DNA of 6,623 nt from CAZKMM01 sp964553915 (lineage in GTDB: Bacteria > RBG-13-61-14 > DRUE01): the NCBI GenBank assembly GCA_964553915.1, contig CAZKMM010000127.1:1-6623 (forward strand), given 5' to 3'. Below the pieces are notes generated by a model. It did no database searches, had not been told where the DNA came from, and was given only the letters and a program-made list of their open reading frames with translations. Made by a program: the position numbers and the translations under genes. This document shows positions 1-6,046 of this stretch, one piece after another. Positions within the stretch are counted from its first letter, which is position 1, and each line of letters begins with the position of its first letter.

Positions 1-558
1 CTGCAAATAATTAATCTTGTCTATAACATGGGTGCTTTAGCAGTAAAGGAGCATAAACCTAATCATACAAAACTTTTAATTAAAAAAGGGAATCCTTTTA
101 ATGAATATTGGAAAGATGTATTTTGGTTTAGGTATGTTTTTACGATGTTATCCAGTAGTGACAGACTTGAAAAGCCAAGTTTATGTGCATTAGCTTTAAA
201 TTTTGCCAAAGAACATAACCTGGATAAATATTTTGAAAATGAGGCTGAATTAATAAGTTCAATTTGTCAATTTGATTATCTACAATGCGCTGAATCTTGG
301 TTAGGATTTAGAGATAAAGGAACTTTATTTCCTAGTTTTGGACTTTTCTCTTCTCAAAACATAATTCCGATCATAAAGGAGATAATTAAATATTATGAGA
401 AATGGCTAAGTAGAGGATTAAATCAAGAAGAGCGAGCAAAATTAATAAAAGAATTAGAAGAGATAACTAGTGAATATATGATGCATCTCAATATAAATTG
501 GATTGAACCTTCATACATAGATCCTGAAATATATAATTTTTTAAATAAATTTAAATAA
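1..558 (+). CDS. Unrecognised protein, 3' part of a plus-strand gene
   Basis: The reading frame is open from the first base to the TAA stop, giving 185 codons. An ATG lies at 28, but the codons before it are also open and no Shine-Dalgarno precedes it, so the gene most likely begins upstream of the window. I do not recognise the family. The visible protein looks soluble and largely helical, with many aromatic residues and no membrane segment. Tryptophan- and tyrosine-rich stretches occur early (NEYWKDVFWFRY) and mid-protein (CQFDYLQCAESW). A charged helical stretch rich in Lys and Glu follows, and the C-terminus is Asn/Lys-rich. This pattern would fit the C-terminal part of a larger multidomain protein, but that is only an impression. 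The DNA is strikingly AT-rich compared with everything to its right, and the gene faces the cofactor operon convergently. Both points suggest a different origin from the operon. No catalytic motif can be identified. Confidence 0.7.
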   Translation: MQIINLVYNMGALAVKEHKPNHTKLLIKKGNPFNEYWKDVFWFRYVFTMLSSSDRLEKPSLCALALNFAKEHNLDKYFENEAELISSICQFDYLQCAESWLGFRDKGTLFPSFGLFSSQNIIPIIKEIIKYYEKWLSRGLNQEERAKLIKELEEITSEYMMHLNINWIEPSYIDPEIYNFLNKFK

Positions 559-569
559 AATTGAAAAGC

Positions 570-592
570 TTTGAACATAGTTCTAAATTTTT
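570..592 (+). terminator. Weak candidate terminator after the unknown plus-strand gene
   Basis: Twelve bases after the stop codon at 558 the sequence can fold as TTT-GAAC, an ATA loop, then GTTC-(T)-AAA, followed by five T. This gives a 7-bp stem with one bulged T and a short T tract, laid out like an intrinsic terminator. The stem is AT-rich and short, so it would be unstable and may be chance in AT-rich DNA. On the opposite strand the hairpin is followed by a TTTT run, so it could also act on transcripts leaving the mog end. Confidence 0.25.
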
Positions 593-635
593 AGCAGTCA
601 ATTTTGAAATTTCACTCCTTCCTTTCAGACATTCA

Positions 636-806
636 TTAGGAATGGTCTTTCTTGGCTTTGGTGAGCTTTTTCCGAACTAAAAGCAAAAGGTCAAAGTCAG
701 AATCCGGGCTGGCTTCTCCCCGAGCAAAGGAGCCAAAGAGAATAAGCCCGGCAAATTTATCTCCCAGGATTTTCCCCGCATTCTCCAGCGGTTTCTTTGA
801 GGATTT
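636..806 (-). pseudogene. Truncated MNT-type nucleotidyltransferase remnant
   Basis: Read on the minus strand, 56 codons are open between an in-frame TAG (809..807) and a TAA (638..636). Residues 12-44 match the N-terminal core of small nucleotidyltransferases of the MNT/KNT/Pol-beta superfamily. They show a hydrophobic strand ending in the nucleotide-binding motif (LILFGSFARGE, about 21-31), then the metal-binding DFD (Asp37 and Asp39) inside SPDSDFDLLLLV. This fits the family pattern of Gly-Ser followed by about ten residues and Asp-x-Asp. The frame has no ATG, GTG or TTG; the only near-start before the domain is a CTG at residue 7. It stops about ten residues after the second core strand, whereas family members run to roughly 100 residues or more. 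The last 50 bp of mog overlap it in another frame. It most probably is a decayed gene cut at the boundary with the AT-rich segment. A tiny expressed protein from the CTG is a less likely alternative. Confidence 0.6.
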
Positions 807-1251
807 CTATGCCGTGCCCAAGGGCAGGAAGGATTGCTAGAAGGCTTTCCCGAACTGCTTTTTCGCTCCCGGGAAGGTTGATAATCAGAGTTCTTTTGCG
901 AATCCCGGCAACTCCCCGGCTGAGCATTGCTCTTGGAGTCTTCTGCAGACCATAAAACCGAATTGCCTCGCTGATTCCCGGAGCCTCCCGCTCAATCACT
1001 TCTCTGGTTGCCTCTGGAGTCTGGTCCCGGGGAGCAAACCCGGTTCCGCCGGTGGTGAGGATTAGCTCTAGCCCTTTATTGCTCCATTTAATTAAATATT
1101 TTTTAATCAGCTCAGGCTCGTCCGGAATGATTTTATACTCTGCGATTTCAAAACCCTGCTGGCTCATAATCTCCTGAATCGCTTTTCCGCTTCTGTCTTC
1201 CCGCTCTCCCCGGGCACCCTTATCGCTGATGGTTAAAATTCCCAGCTTCAT
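757..1251 (-). CDS. mog: Molybdopterin adenylyltransferase (MogA/MoaB family)
   Basis: This 164-residue cytoplasmic protein belongs to the MogA/MoaB family, which activates molybdopterin with ATP to adenylyl-molybdopterin before metal insertion by MoeA. Visible motifs are the N-terminal strand LGILTISDKGARG (residues 3-15, with Asp10), the pterin-binding loop TTGGTGFAPRDQTPEAT (66-82), LSRGVAGIR (110-118) and NLPGS (125-129). The tail HGIEILKETAGECG resembles the natural C-terminus of family members, so the gene looks complete although another frame is used beyond it. I chose the ATG at 1251 rather than one 19 codons upstream because it begins at the conserved strand. It also has a GGGGG Shine-Dalgarno five bases ahead and follows the moaA stop by one base. 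It is the last gene of the cofactor operon. The split between MogA (adenylylation) and MoaB (often of uncertain function) cannot be settled here; the neighbouring moeA supports an adenylylation role. Confidence 0.92.
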   Translation of the reverse strand: MKLGILTISDKGARGEREDRSGKAIQEIMSQQGFEIAEYKIIPDEPELIKKYLIKWSNKGLELILTTGGTGFAPRDQTPEATREVIEREAPGISEAIRFYGLQKTPRAMLSRGVAGIRKRTLIINLPGSEKAVRESLLAILPALGHGIEILKETAGECGENPGR

Positions 1252-1252
1252 T

Positions 1253-2221
1253 TTAACCCCCGAGCTGGTGCATAGTGCAGGCGTTTTCCAGGAGATTTCC
1301 CCGAACATAGCTGGCTTTCTTTTCCAGGGCTTGCTGGAAAATCTGGTAAATTTTTTCTGGATTAAGGTTCGGGGAGCGGAGGAGATTTTTCAGGTCTATG
1401 CCCTTTTGGTCAAACAAACAGAGCCGAAGTCTTCCATCTGAGCTGAGCCGAAGCCTCTGACAGCCCGAGCAAAACGGCTCACTCACCGGAGTGATAAACC
1501 CAATTCTGGTGCGGTCTTTCAGCTTAAAAATCTTTGCCACTCCCCGGGAATTATCTTCAAAGACCAGCTTTCCAAATTCCTGCTCTATTTTTTCTCTGGC
1601 TTCTGCTCCGGTGATTAACAGCTTTGAGCTGTATTTGCTGGTGGCTTTGCAGTCTGCAAAAGCCCGGGTGGGCATCAGCTCAATGAACCTTACCTGGAGG
1701 TTTTCTTTTTGAGCAAAGCGGACAAAATCCAGAATTTCATCATCATTCCATCCCCGAATCAGCACAGTATTGATTTTCACTGGCTCCAGCCCGGCTTTTC
1801 TTGCCCGCTCAATTCCTGAAAGCACGGAAAAAAACTCATCACGCTTGGTGATTCTTTTAAACTTTTCTGGGTTTAAAGTATCCAGGCTGATGGTAATTCT
1901 TTTCAGCCCGGCATCCCTGAGCAGAAAGGCAAAATCTCCCAGCAAAACCCCGTTGGTGGTAAGGGCAAGGTCATCAGGAGCAAGCCGGGAGATTTTTTCC
2001 ACCAAAAGCTCAAGCTCTTTTCTCACCAGAGGCTCTCCGCCGGTGAGCCGAAATCTTTTAATCCCAAGCTCCATTGCGGTTCTGCAGACCAGCTCAATCT
2101 CCTCATAAGTGAGCAGTTCAGAATGAGGAATCTGGCGAACCCCGGACTCAGGCATACAATAAAAACACCTTAAATTGCACCGGTCAGTGATGGAGATTCT
2201 CAAGAGCTTATTCCCACTCAA
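1253..2221 (-). CDS. moaA: GTP 3',8-cyclase MoaA (radical SAM)
   Basis: MoaA, with MoaC, carries out the first step of molybdopterin synthesis in the cytoplasm. It is a radical S-adenosylmethionine enzyme that rearranges GTP to 3',8-cyclo-7,8-dihydro-GTP. The 322 residues are near the usual length of about 325-340. The N-terminal [4Fe-4S] site is Cys15, Cys19 and Cys22 in TDRCNLRCFYCMP, and the SAM-binding motif GGEP is at 61-64. The second cluster, which binds GTP, is Cys251, Cys254 and Cys268 in FCSGCQRLRLSSDGRLRLC. The protein ends in the family's essential Gly-Gly tail (321-322), so it is complete. The start is a TTG at 2221, chosen because a GGGGG run sits six bases upstream and it gives a short but normal lead into LLRISITDRC. 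A later TTG at residue 7 is possible. The start overlaps the end of the MOSC gene by 14 bp, suggesting translational coupling. Confidence 0.97.
   Translation of the reverse strand: MSGNKLLRISITDRCNLRCFYCMPESGVRQIPHSELLTYEEIELVCRTAMELGIKRFRLTGGEPLVRKELELLVEKISRLAPDDLALTTNGVLLGDFAFLLRDAGLKRITISLDTLNPEKFKRITKRDEFFSVLSGIERARKAGLEPVKINTVLIRGWNDDEILDFVRFAQKENLQVRFIELMPTRAFADCKATSKYSSKLLITGAEAREKIEQEFGKLVFEDNSRGVAKIFKLKDRTRIGFITPVSEPFCSGCQRLRLSSDGRLRLCLFDQKGIDLKNLLRSPNLNPEKIYQIFQQALEKKASYVRGNLLENACTMHQLGG
1257..1261 (-). promoter_or_regulatory. Shine-Dalgarno of mog made from the moaA Gly-Gly codons
   Basis: The last codons of moaA read GGG GGT TAA on the minus strand. The GGGGG run lies five bases before the mog ATG (1251..1249), so the codons for the conserved Gly-Gly tail of MoaA also serve as the ribosome binding site of mog. 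This supports the mog start chosen here. Confidence 0.6.
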
Positions 2222-2681
2222 TTTTATCCCCCGGCTTGATTATTCCGCTATCCAGCACCTCACAGAAGACCCCCACCCGGGGCAGAAGGCTGATGCCAAA
2301 GCTCTGGTTAACAATGGAATTCGGGTCATCTTCTTTTCCGAGCTGGCTGACTTTGAGCCGGATTTTCCCTGCCAGAATCAGGATTTTCCCCGGCTCTGCC
2401 AGAGACAGGTCAATGCCTCTGGTAGTGATATTCTCCGCAAAGGAGCCAGCAGAGATTTTTTCTGCCAGCTCCATATCCCTTTTTGCCAGCTCCTTTTTTG
2501 CTTTTTCTATGGCTTCCAGCTCTAAGATGCTTACCTGCCTCTGCTTAAACCCAAAATGCCCATCGTTTTTAATTCCCATTCCTGCAACCAGCTCTGCTCG
2601 GTCAACCGGAGTTTTTAACTCAGCTTTTTTCTTGCTCAAATTGATAGAATAAATAATTCCTGCTTTTTTTCCTGTGCTCAT
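2208..2681 (-). CDS. Stand-alone MOSC-domain protein
   Basis: This 157-residue protein is a single MOSC domain, the fold found at the C-terminus of Moco sulfurase and in YiiM/YcbX-type proteins. Recognisable blocks are GIKNDGHFGFKQRQVS (36-51) and SFAENITTRGIDL (80-92), followed by a Gly-Lys turn (115-116) and a closing segment PRVGVFCEV...GGD-like (134-152). MOSC proteins in cofactor operons usually carry conserved cysteines after the Gly-Lys turn. Here the corresponding positions are Asp118, Ser122 and Ser131, and the only cysteine is Cys140. The loss is in frame and the spacing to the following PxxG is kept, so it is not an obvious sequencing error. It may bind a pterin or metal intermediate, or assist cofactor maturation, but its function is not established. 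I chose the ATG at 2681, whose ATGA overlaps the moaC stop. An ATG four codons earlier (2693) has a GGAGG about 12 bases upstream and is a real alternative. Confidence 0.88.
   Translation of the reverse strand: MSTGKKAGIIYSINLSKKKAELKTPVDRAELVAGMGIKNDGHFGFKQRQVSILELEAIEKAKKELAKRDMELAEKISAGSFAENITTRGIDLSLAEPGKILILAGKIRLKVSQLGKEDDPNSIVNQSFGISLLPRVGVFCEVLDSGIIKPGDKIEWE
2228..2232 (-). promoter_or_regulatory. Shine-Dalgarno supporting the TTG start of moaA
   Basis: On the minus strand GGGGG followed by ATAAAA precedes the TTG at 2221..2219. It lies inside the last codons of the MOSC gene (Pro-Gly-Asp-Lys) and is the main argument for the TTG start over a later TTG six codons downstream, which has only a weaker GGGA-like match upstream. 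Confidence 0.5.
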
Positions 2682-3148
2682 CTCCGCTTCCATTCTCCGC
2701 TTTTTCCTCCGGATTTGTATTCCAGCTGAAGCCGGGTGATTTCTGCCTCCCGGTCAATGGCTTTGACCATATCATAAATGGTAAGGGCACAGATGGCACA
2801 TCCAACCAGTGCCTCCATTTCCGCACCGGTTTTTGCCTGAGTTTTCACCTGCGAGATAATCCTGATGCCAGAGCGGACAAATTCCAGCTCTATCTGAATC
2901 TGGTCAATGGGGAGGGGATGAGTGAGGGGAATCAGCTCCGGGGTCTTCTTGGCGGAGAGAATTCCTGCCACTCTTGCAGTGTTCAGCACCTCTCCTTTGG
3001 CAACTTTATTTTCTTTGATGGCTTTTTGGGTCTCGGGTTTGAGCTTTATGAGGCAGGAAGCTATTGCGAGCCGGCTGGTGGCACGCTTGGTACTGATGTC
3101 CACCATTTTTGCTTTTCCATTCTTATCTATATGGCTTAATTTGCTCAT
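2678..3148 (-). CDS. moaC: Cyclic pyranopterin monophosphate synthase MoaC
   Basis: MoaC converts the MoaA product 3',8-cyclo-7,8-dihydro-GTP into cyclic pyranopterin monophosphate, releasing pyrophosphate; family members are cytoplasmic hexamers. The 156-residue length is typical. Residues equivalent to those needed in E. coli MoaC are present: Arg26, Lys51 (KGEVLNTARVAGILSAK), His77, Asp126 and Lys129 in LTIYDMVKA, and Lys145 in EYKSGGKSG. TGAEMEAL (107-114) is also typical of the family. One oddity is Thr76: the usual Leu-Cys-His-Pro before the active-site His reads Leu-Thr-His-Pro here. The ATG at 3148 lies 3 bp after the moeA stop with only a weak Shine-Dalgarno (a TTAAGAA stretch), so translation probably depends on coupling. 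The gene ends in a TGA that overlaps the ATG of the MOSC gene. Confidence 0.97.
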   Translation of the reverse strand: MSKLSHIDKNGKAKMVDISTKRATSRLAIASCLIKLKPETQKAIKENKVAKGEVLNTARVAGILSAKKTPELIPLTHPLPIDQIQIELEFVRSGIRIISQVKTQAKTGAEMEALVGCAICALTIYDMVKAIDREAEITRLQLEYKSGGKSGEWKRR

Positions 3149-3151
3149 TTC

Positions 3152-4357
3152 TTAATCAAGATAGAGAATTTCTACTTCCTCTCCCTGCTCCATCTCCTCA
3201 ATATGAGCTGGAACCATTACCAAAACATTGCTTTTTACCATAGACTTTAAAACTCCGCTTTTCTGATTGGGAAAAATGCTCACCTGACGAACAATTCCTT
3301 CTTTGGTCAGGCTCCCCCTCAAAAATTGAACTCTTCCCGGCTTGAGCTTTAAATCCTGGGCGAGGATTGCTCTTCCCTTTTTCAGCCCGATTTGTTTCTT
3401 TCCCAGCATCTTATCCAGAGCGGGTCGGACAAAAAGATAAAAGGTAACCATTGAACTTACTGGATTGCCGGGCAGTCCAAAAATCAGCTGATTTTTCTTT
3501 TTTCCAAAAAATACTGGCTTGCCCGGTTTAATCCGAACCTGCCAGAAGACCTGCTCCACCCCAAAACCCTTGAGCTGGTCTTTGACCAGGTCATATTCTC
3601 CTACTGAGACCCCACCGCTTAACAGCACCAGATTAAATCCTTTGGTCTGGGAAATTTTTGCTCTCAGCTCAGATTTTTTATCCCCGGCAATTCCCAGGTA
3701 TTTGGCATCTGCTCCTGCCCGAAGCGATAAAGCGTAAAGCGAATATCCATTGGCATTTCTGATTTTTCCCGGAGATAACCGGGAACCGGGCTCCACAATT
3801 TCACTGCCCGTGGCAATCACTGCCACTTTTGGCTTTTTGGCTACTTTCACCCGGCTGAATCCTAAAGAAGCGAGCATTCCCATCTGCGGCGGTCTGATTT
3901 TCTCACCCGCAGGAATTATCAGTTCATCTTTTTTAACATCCTCCCCTGCTTCTCCAATATTCTCTCCGGGCTTGACCGCTTTTTTCACCAGGACTTTCTT
4001 CCCTTTTTTCTCTGTATCTTCTACCATCACCACCGCATCTGCTCCTTCTGGGAGAGGGGCACCGGTCATAATCTTAATTGCGCACTTTTCCTTCAGAGCG
4101 GATTTTAAGACCTTTCCTGCGGGAAGGTCAGCGATAATTTCCAGCTCCACGGGATTTTCTTCACTGGCACCCGTGGTATCCTGAGCCCGCACCGCATACC
4201 CATCCATTGTTGCTTTTTGAAAAGGGGGTATGTTTTCCCGGGCACGAATTCCCTCTGCCAGAATCCGGTTCAGGGATTTTATTAAGCTTACTGACTCGCT
4301 GGGAAGCTGATAGGCAGAGTTGAGCACCTTTTTCAATGCCTGCTCATACTCTATCAT
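3152..4357 (-). CDS. moeA: Molybdopterin molybdenumtransferase MoeA
   Basis: MoeA inserts molybdate or tungstate into adenylylated molybdopterin, giving the active metal cofactor and releasing AMP. The 401 residues match the usual length near 400-410. Motifs in order are PPFQKATMDGYAVR (44-57, with Asp52 of the MDGYA box), IMTGAPLPEGADAVV (96-110), ATGSEIVEPG (182-191), LLSGGVSVGEYD (245-256), RIKPGKP (275-281) and GLPGNPVSS (294-302). The C-terminal barrel domain IV covers about residues 325-401. The start at 4357 has an AGGAG Shine-Dalgarno seven bases upstream, and the 20-bp gap after tupC is the widest in the operon. The paralogue class (MoeA1 or MoeA2 in organisms that use both Mo and W) cannot be told apart from motifs alone. 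Linkage to the tup genes favours a role with tungstate. Confidence 0.97.
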   Translation of the reverse strand: MIEYEQALKKVLNSAYQLPSESVSLIKSLNRILAEGIRARENIPPFQKATMDGYAVRAQDTTGASEENPVELEIIADLPAGKVLKSALKEKCAIKIMTGAPLPEGADAVVMVEDTEKKGKKVLVKKAVKPGENIGEAGEDVKKDELIIPAGEKIRPPQMGMLASLGFSRVKVAKKPKVAVIATGSEIVEPGSRLSPGKIRNANGYSLYALSLRAGADAKYLGIAGDKKSELRAKISQTKGFNLVLLSGGVSVGEYDLVKDQLKGFGVEQVFWQVRIKPGKPVFFGKKKNQLIFGLPGNPVSSMVTFYLFVRPALDKMLGKKQIGLKKGRAILAQDLKLKPGRVQFLRGSLTKEGIVRQVSIFPNQKSGVLKSMVKSNVLVMVPAHIEEMEQGEEVEILYLD

Positions 4358-4364
4358 CCTCTCT

Positions 4365-4369
4365 CTCCT
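4365..4369 (-). promoter_or_regulatory. Shine-Dalgarno of moeA
   Basis: On the minus strand AGGAG lies seven bases before the moeA ATG (4357..4355). It is the clearest ribosome binding site in the window. It sits in the only real intergenic gap (20 bp), so moeA is probably translated independently of tupC. Confidence 0.75.
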
Positions 4370-4377
4370 GGTTGAAT

Positions 4378-5403
4378 TTACTCAAATACCTTAACCACAT
4401 CAGGTGAAAATCTTACCAGAACTGGGCTGGCTAGTCCAATATTTTTTTTCGCCAGCTCCTGAGTATCTACCATCAAGCGAAAATCCAGGTTCCCGCTTAC
4501 CCGAATTCGGGCTTTTCCCTCCTGGTCAAGCTCCATTCTCACCACCTTTCCAGAAAAGGTATTTATACCGTTCAAGCAGGGCTTTTTCCCAGCAGGAAGG
4601 AGCTCAAAATCCTCCGGGCTGACCACACAGTTAATATATCCCTGCCAGGTTCCTTTCAGCCAGATTCTTTCCCCGGGAGCTGGCTCAATCCAGCTGTAAT
4701 CTCCATCTGGATTTGCCCTGCCAGAAAAATAATTCTCGTGGCTGTATTCAACAATCCTTCCAGAAGATAAGTAAAGAATCCTCTGGCTTAAACGGTGCGC
4801 CTGGGAAAAATGATGGGTGCTGAAAATAACTGTGGTGCCAAAAGTCCGGTTCGTCTCCAAAATCCCGGCTTCCAGCCGGCTTCTCTGGGTTTCATCAAGA
4901 TTGACAGTTGGCTCATCCAGAAGCAATACCTTTGGTCTGGGAGCTAAAGCCCGAGCCAGAGCCAGCCTCTGCGCCTCCCCAGCACTCAGCTCACTCACCT
5001 TCTTATCCAGAAGCCCGCCCAGAGAAAAAATCTCCACCACCGGTTCTAAAAGCTCGTTCCAGCGAGCTGGAGGAATTTTTCGAAGCCTCAAGCCCAAAAC
5101 CAGATTGTCATAAACCCTGCCCCGAAATAAATAAGGCTGATGGGATATAAAAATAATCTGACGGCGATAAAATATCAGCTTGCGAAATCCCTCCCAGGGA
5201 TTTTTTTCAAAAAATAAAATCTCTCCTGCTTGTGGCTTTTTTAAAAATGCTAAAATCAAAAGCAAAGTGGTCTTGCCCGAGCCATTGGCTCCCACCAGAG
5301 CCAGCCTCTCGCCCGGGTTAATCTCCAGCTCCTCCACCCGGAGCTGAAAGCCAGATTCAGGATATCGATAAAATACCCCTCTGAGCTGATAACAGGTGCT
5401 CAT
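4378..5403 (-). CDS. tupC: Tungstate-type ABC transporter ATP-binding protein
   Basis: This is the ATPase of the oxyanion importer, acting on the cytoplasmic face and driving uptake through TupB. In the 341 residues one sees Walker A GANGSGKTT (38-46, Lys44), a Q-loop at SHQPYLF (Gln89), the ABC signature LSAGEAQRLALARAL (139-153), Walker B VLLLDEPT (159-166, catalytic Glu164) and the switch His at STHH (197-198). About residues 245-341 form a C-terminal region containing CVVSPEDFELLP and a closing PVLVRFSPDVVKVF. This resembles the TOBE/MOP-like domains of molybdate and tungstate ATPases, where oxyanion binding can down-regulate transport; feedback control is inferred, not shown. The ATG at 5403 follows the tupB stop by one base, with an AGGGG stretch about 12 bases upstream inside the end of tupB. 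The name tupC rests mainly on the adjacent TupA and TupB; WtpC or ModC are alternatives by ATPase sequence alone. Confidence 0.9.
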   Translation of the reverse strand: MSTCYQLRGVFYRYPESGFQLRVEELEINPGERLALVGANGSGKTTLLLILAFLKKPQAGEILFFEKNPWEGFRKLIFYRRQIIFISHQPYLFRGRVYDNLVLGLRLRKIPPARWNELLEPVVEIFSLGGLLDKKVSELSAGEAQRLALARALAPRPKVLLLDEPTVNLDETQRSRLEAGILETNRTFGTTVIFSTHHFSQAHRLSQRILYLSSGRIVEYSHENYFSGRANPDGDYSWIEPAPGERIWLKGTWQGYINCVVSPEDFELLPAGKKPCLNGINTFSGKVVRMELDQEGKARIRVSGNLDFRLMVDTQELAKKNIGLASPVLVRFSPDVVKVFE

Positions 5404-5404
5404 C

Positions 5405-6046
5405 TTAGTCCGAACCCCTTAAACTGAAATTAACCAGAAAATTTACTCCGAGAGTGAGTAAAAGCAAAATCAAGCCCAGTATTAAAGCCAGCTCAAATTC
5501 TCCTTTTGAGGATTCCAAAGCAATGGTGGTGGTGATGTTTCTGGTATAATCCTTGATATTCCCGCCCACCATCAAAGCAATTCCCACCTCAGAAATAGCT
5601 CGAGCAAATCCAGCTAATACCGCAATAATTAAAGGAAATTTTGCCTCCTGAAGGGTCATCATCCCTGCCTGAGGCGGGCTTGCTCCCAGGCTCAGGGCGC
5701 TGAGTCTGACTCTTTTATCAATCTGAGCAAGAGCGCTATAAGAAAAGCCCAGAATAATGGGGAGAATTAAAATTACCTCTCCAATGGTCATTGCGGTGGG
5801 AGTAAAAAGCAGACCAAATCTTCCTAACGGACCGCTCCGGTTGAGCAAAAAATAAAGCACCAAACCGATTACAACCGTGGGAGTCGCCATCAGGGTCTGG
5901 TTAACTAAAACAATCATTTTCTTCCCTTTAAATTCTATGCTGGAAAGCAGGAGTGCCAGTGGAACTGCCAGCAATCCAGCAATCAAGGTAGCAAGCCCGC
6001 TCACCCGAACCGAAACCCAGATAATCTTTCCCAGCTCAAAAATCAT
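5405..6046 (-). CDS. tupB: Tungstate-type ABC transporter permease
   Basis: This 213-residue inner-membrane permease forms, probably as a dimer, the channel for the oxyanion delivered by TupA. Roughly five hydrophobic segments are visible at about 8-35, 44-68, 84-105, 137-155 and 184-207. The ATPase-coupling loop corresponds to ALSLGASPPQAGMMTL (117-132), ending in the EAKFPL segment (134-139). The block GFARAISEVGIALMVGGNI (146-164), followed by YTRNITTTIALESSKGEFELAL (168-189), is highly characteristic of TupB-like permeases and is the main reason for preferring Tup over Mod or Wtp. Length fits the short TupB family. Its ATG overlaps the tupA stop in an ATGA, and its own TAA is one base before tupC, implying fixed co-translation of the three subunits. 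Confidence 0.93.
   Translation of the reverse strand: MIFELGKIIWVSVRVSGLATLIAGLLAVPLALLLSSIEFKGKKMIVLVNQTLMATPTVVIGLVLYFLLNRSGPLGRFGLLFTPTAMTIGEVILILPIILGFSYSALAQIDKRVRLSALSLGASPPQAGMMTLQEAKFPLIIAVLAGFARAISEVGIALMVGGNIKDYTRNITTTIALESSKGEFELALILGLILLLLTLGVNFLVNFSLRGSD

Noticed and set aside
757..806. Frameshift fusion of mog to the nucleotidyltransferase domain
   Set aside because: The in-frame mog ending (EILKETAGECG...) resembles natural MogA-type C-termini, so mog needs no frameshift to be complete. The overlap is better explained as two separate frames.
652..840. Plus-strand frame of 62 codons starting MALVSFF
   Set aside because: It is antisense to the end of mog and to the nucleotidyltransferase remnant. 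The minus-strand frame carries recognisable motifs and this one is low-complexity Ser/Lys/Pro with no Shine-Dalgarno.
1252..1308. Longer mog form starting at the upstream ATG (MFGEISW...)
   Set aside because: The extra 19 residues lie wholly inside moaA coding sequence in another frame, have no family counterpart, and the ATG at 1251 has a better-placed Shine-Dalgarno.
2175..2652. Plus-strand frames opposite the MOSC gene and the start of moaA
   Set aside because: They are Ser/Pro/Phe-rich shadows of well-supported minus-strand genes, with no motifs of their own.
3750..4184. 144-codon plus-strand frame opposite moeA
   Set aside because: It is a mirror of MoeA coding sequence, low-complexity Ser/Thr/Phe, with no supported start; MoeA motifs are on the other strand.
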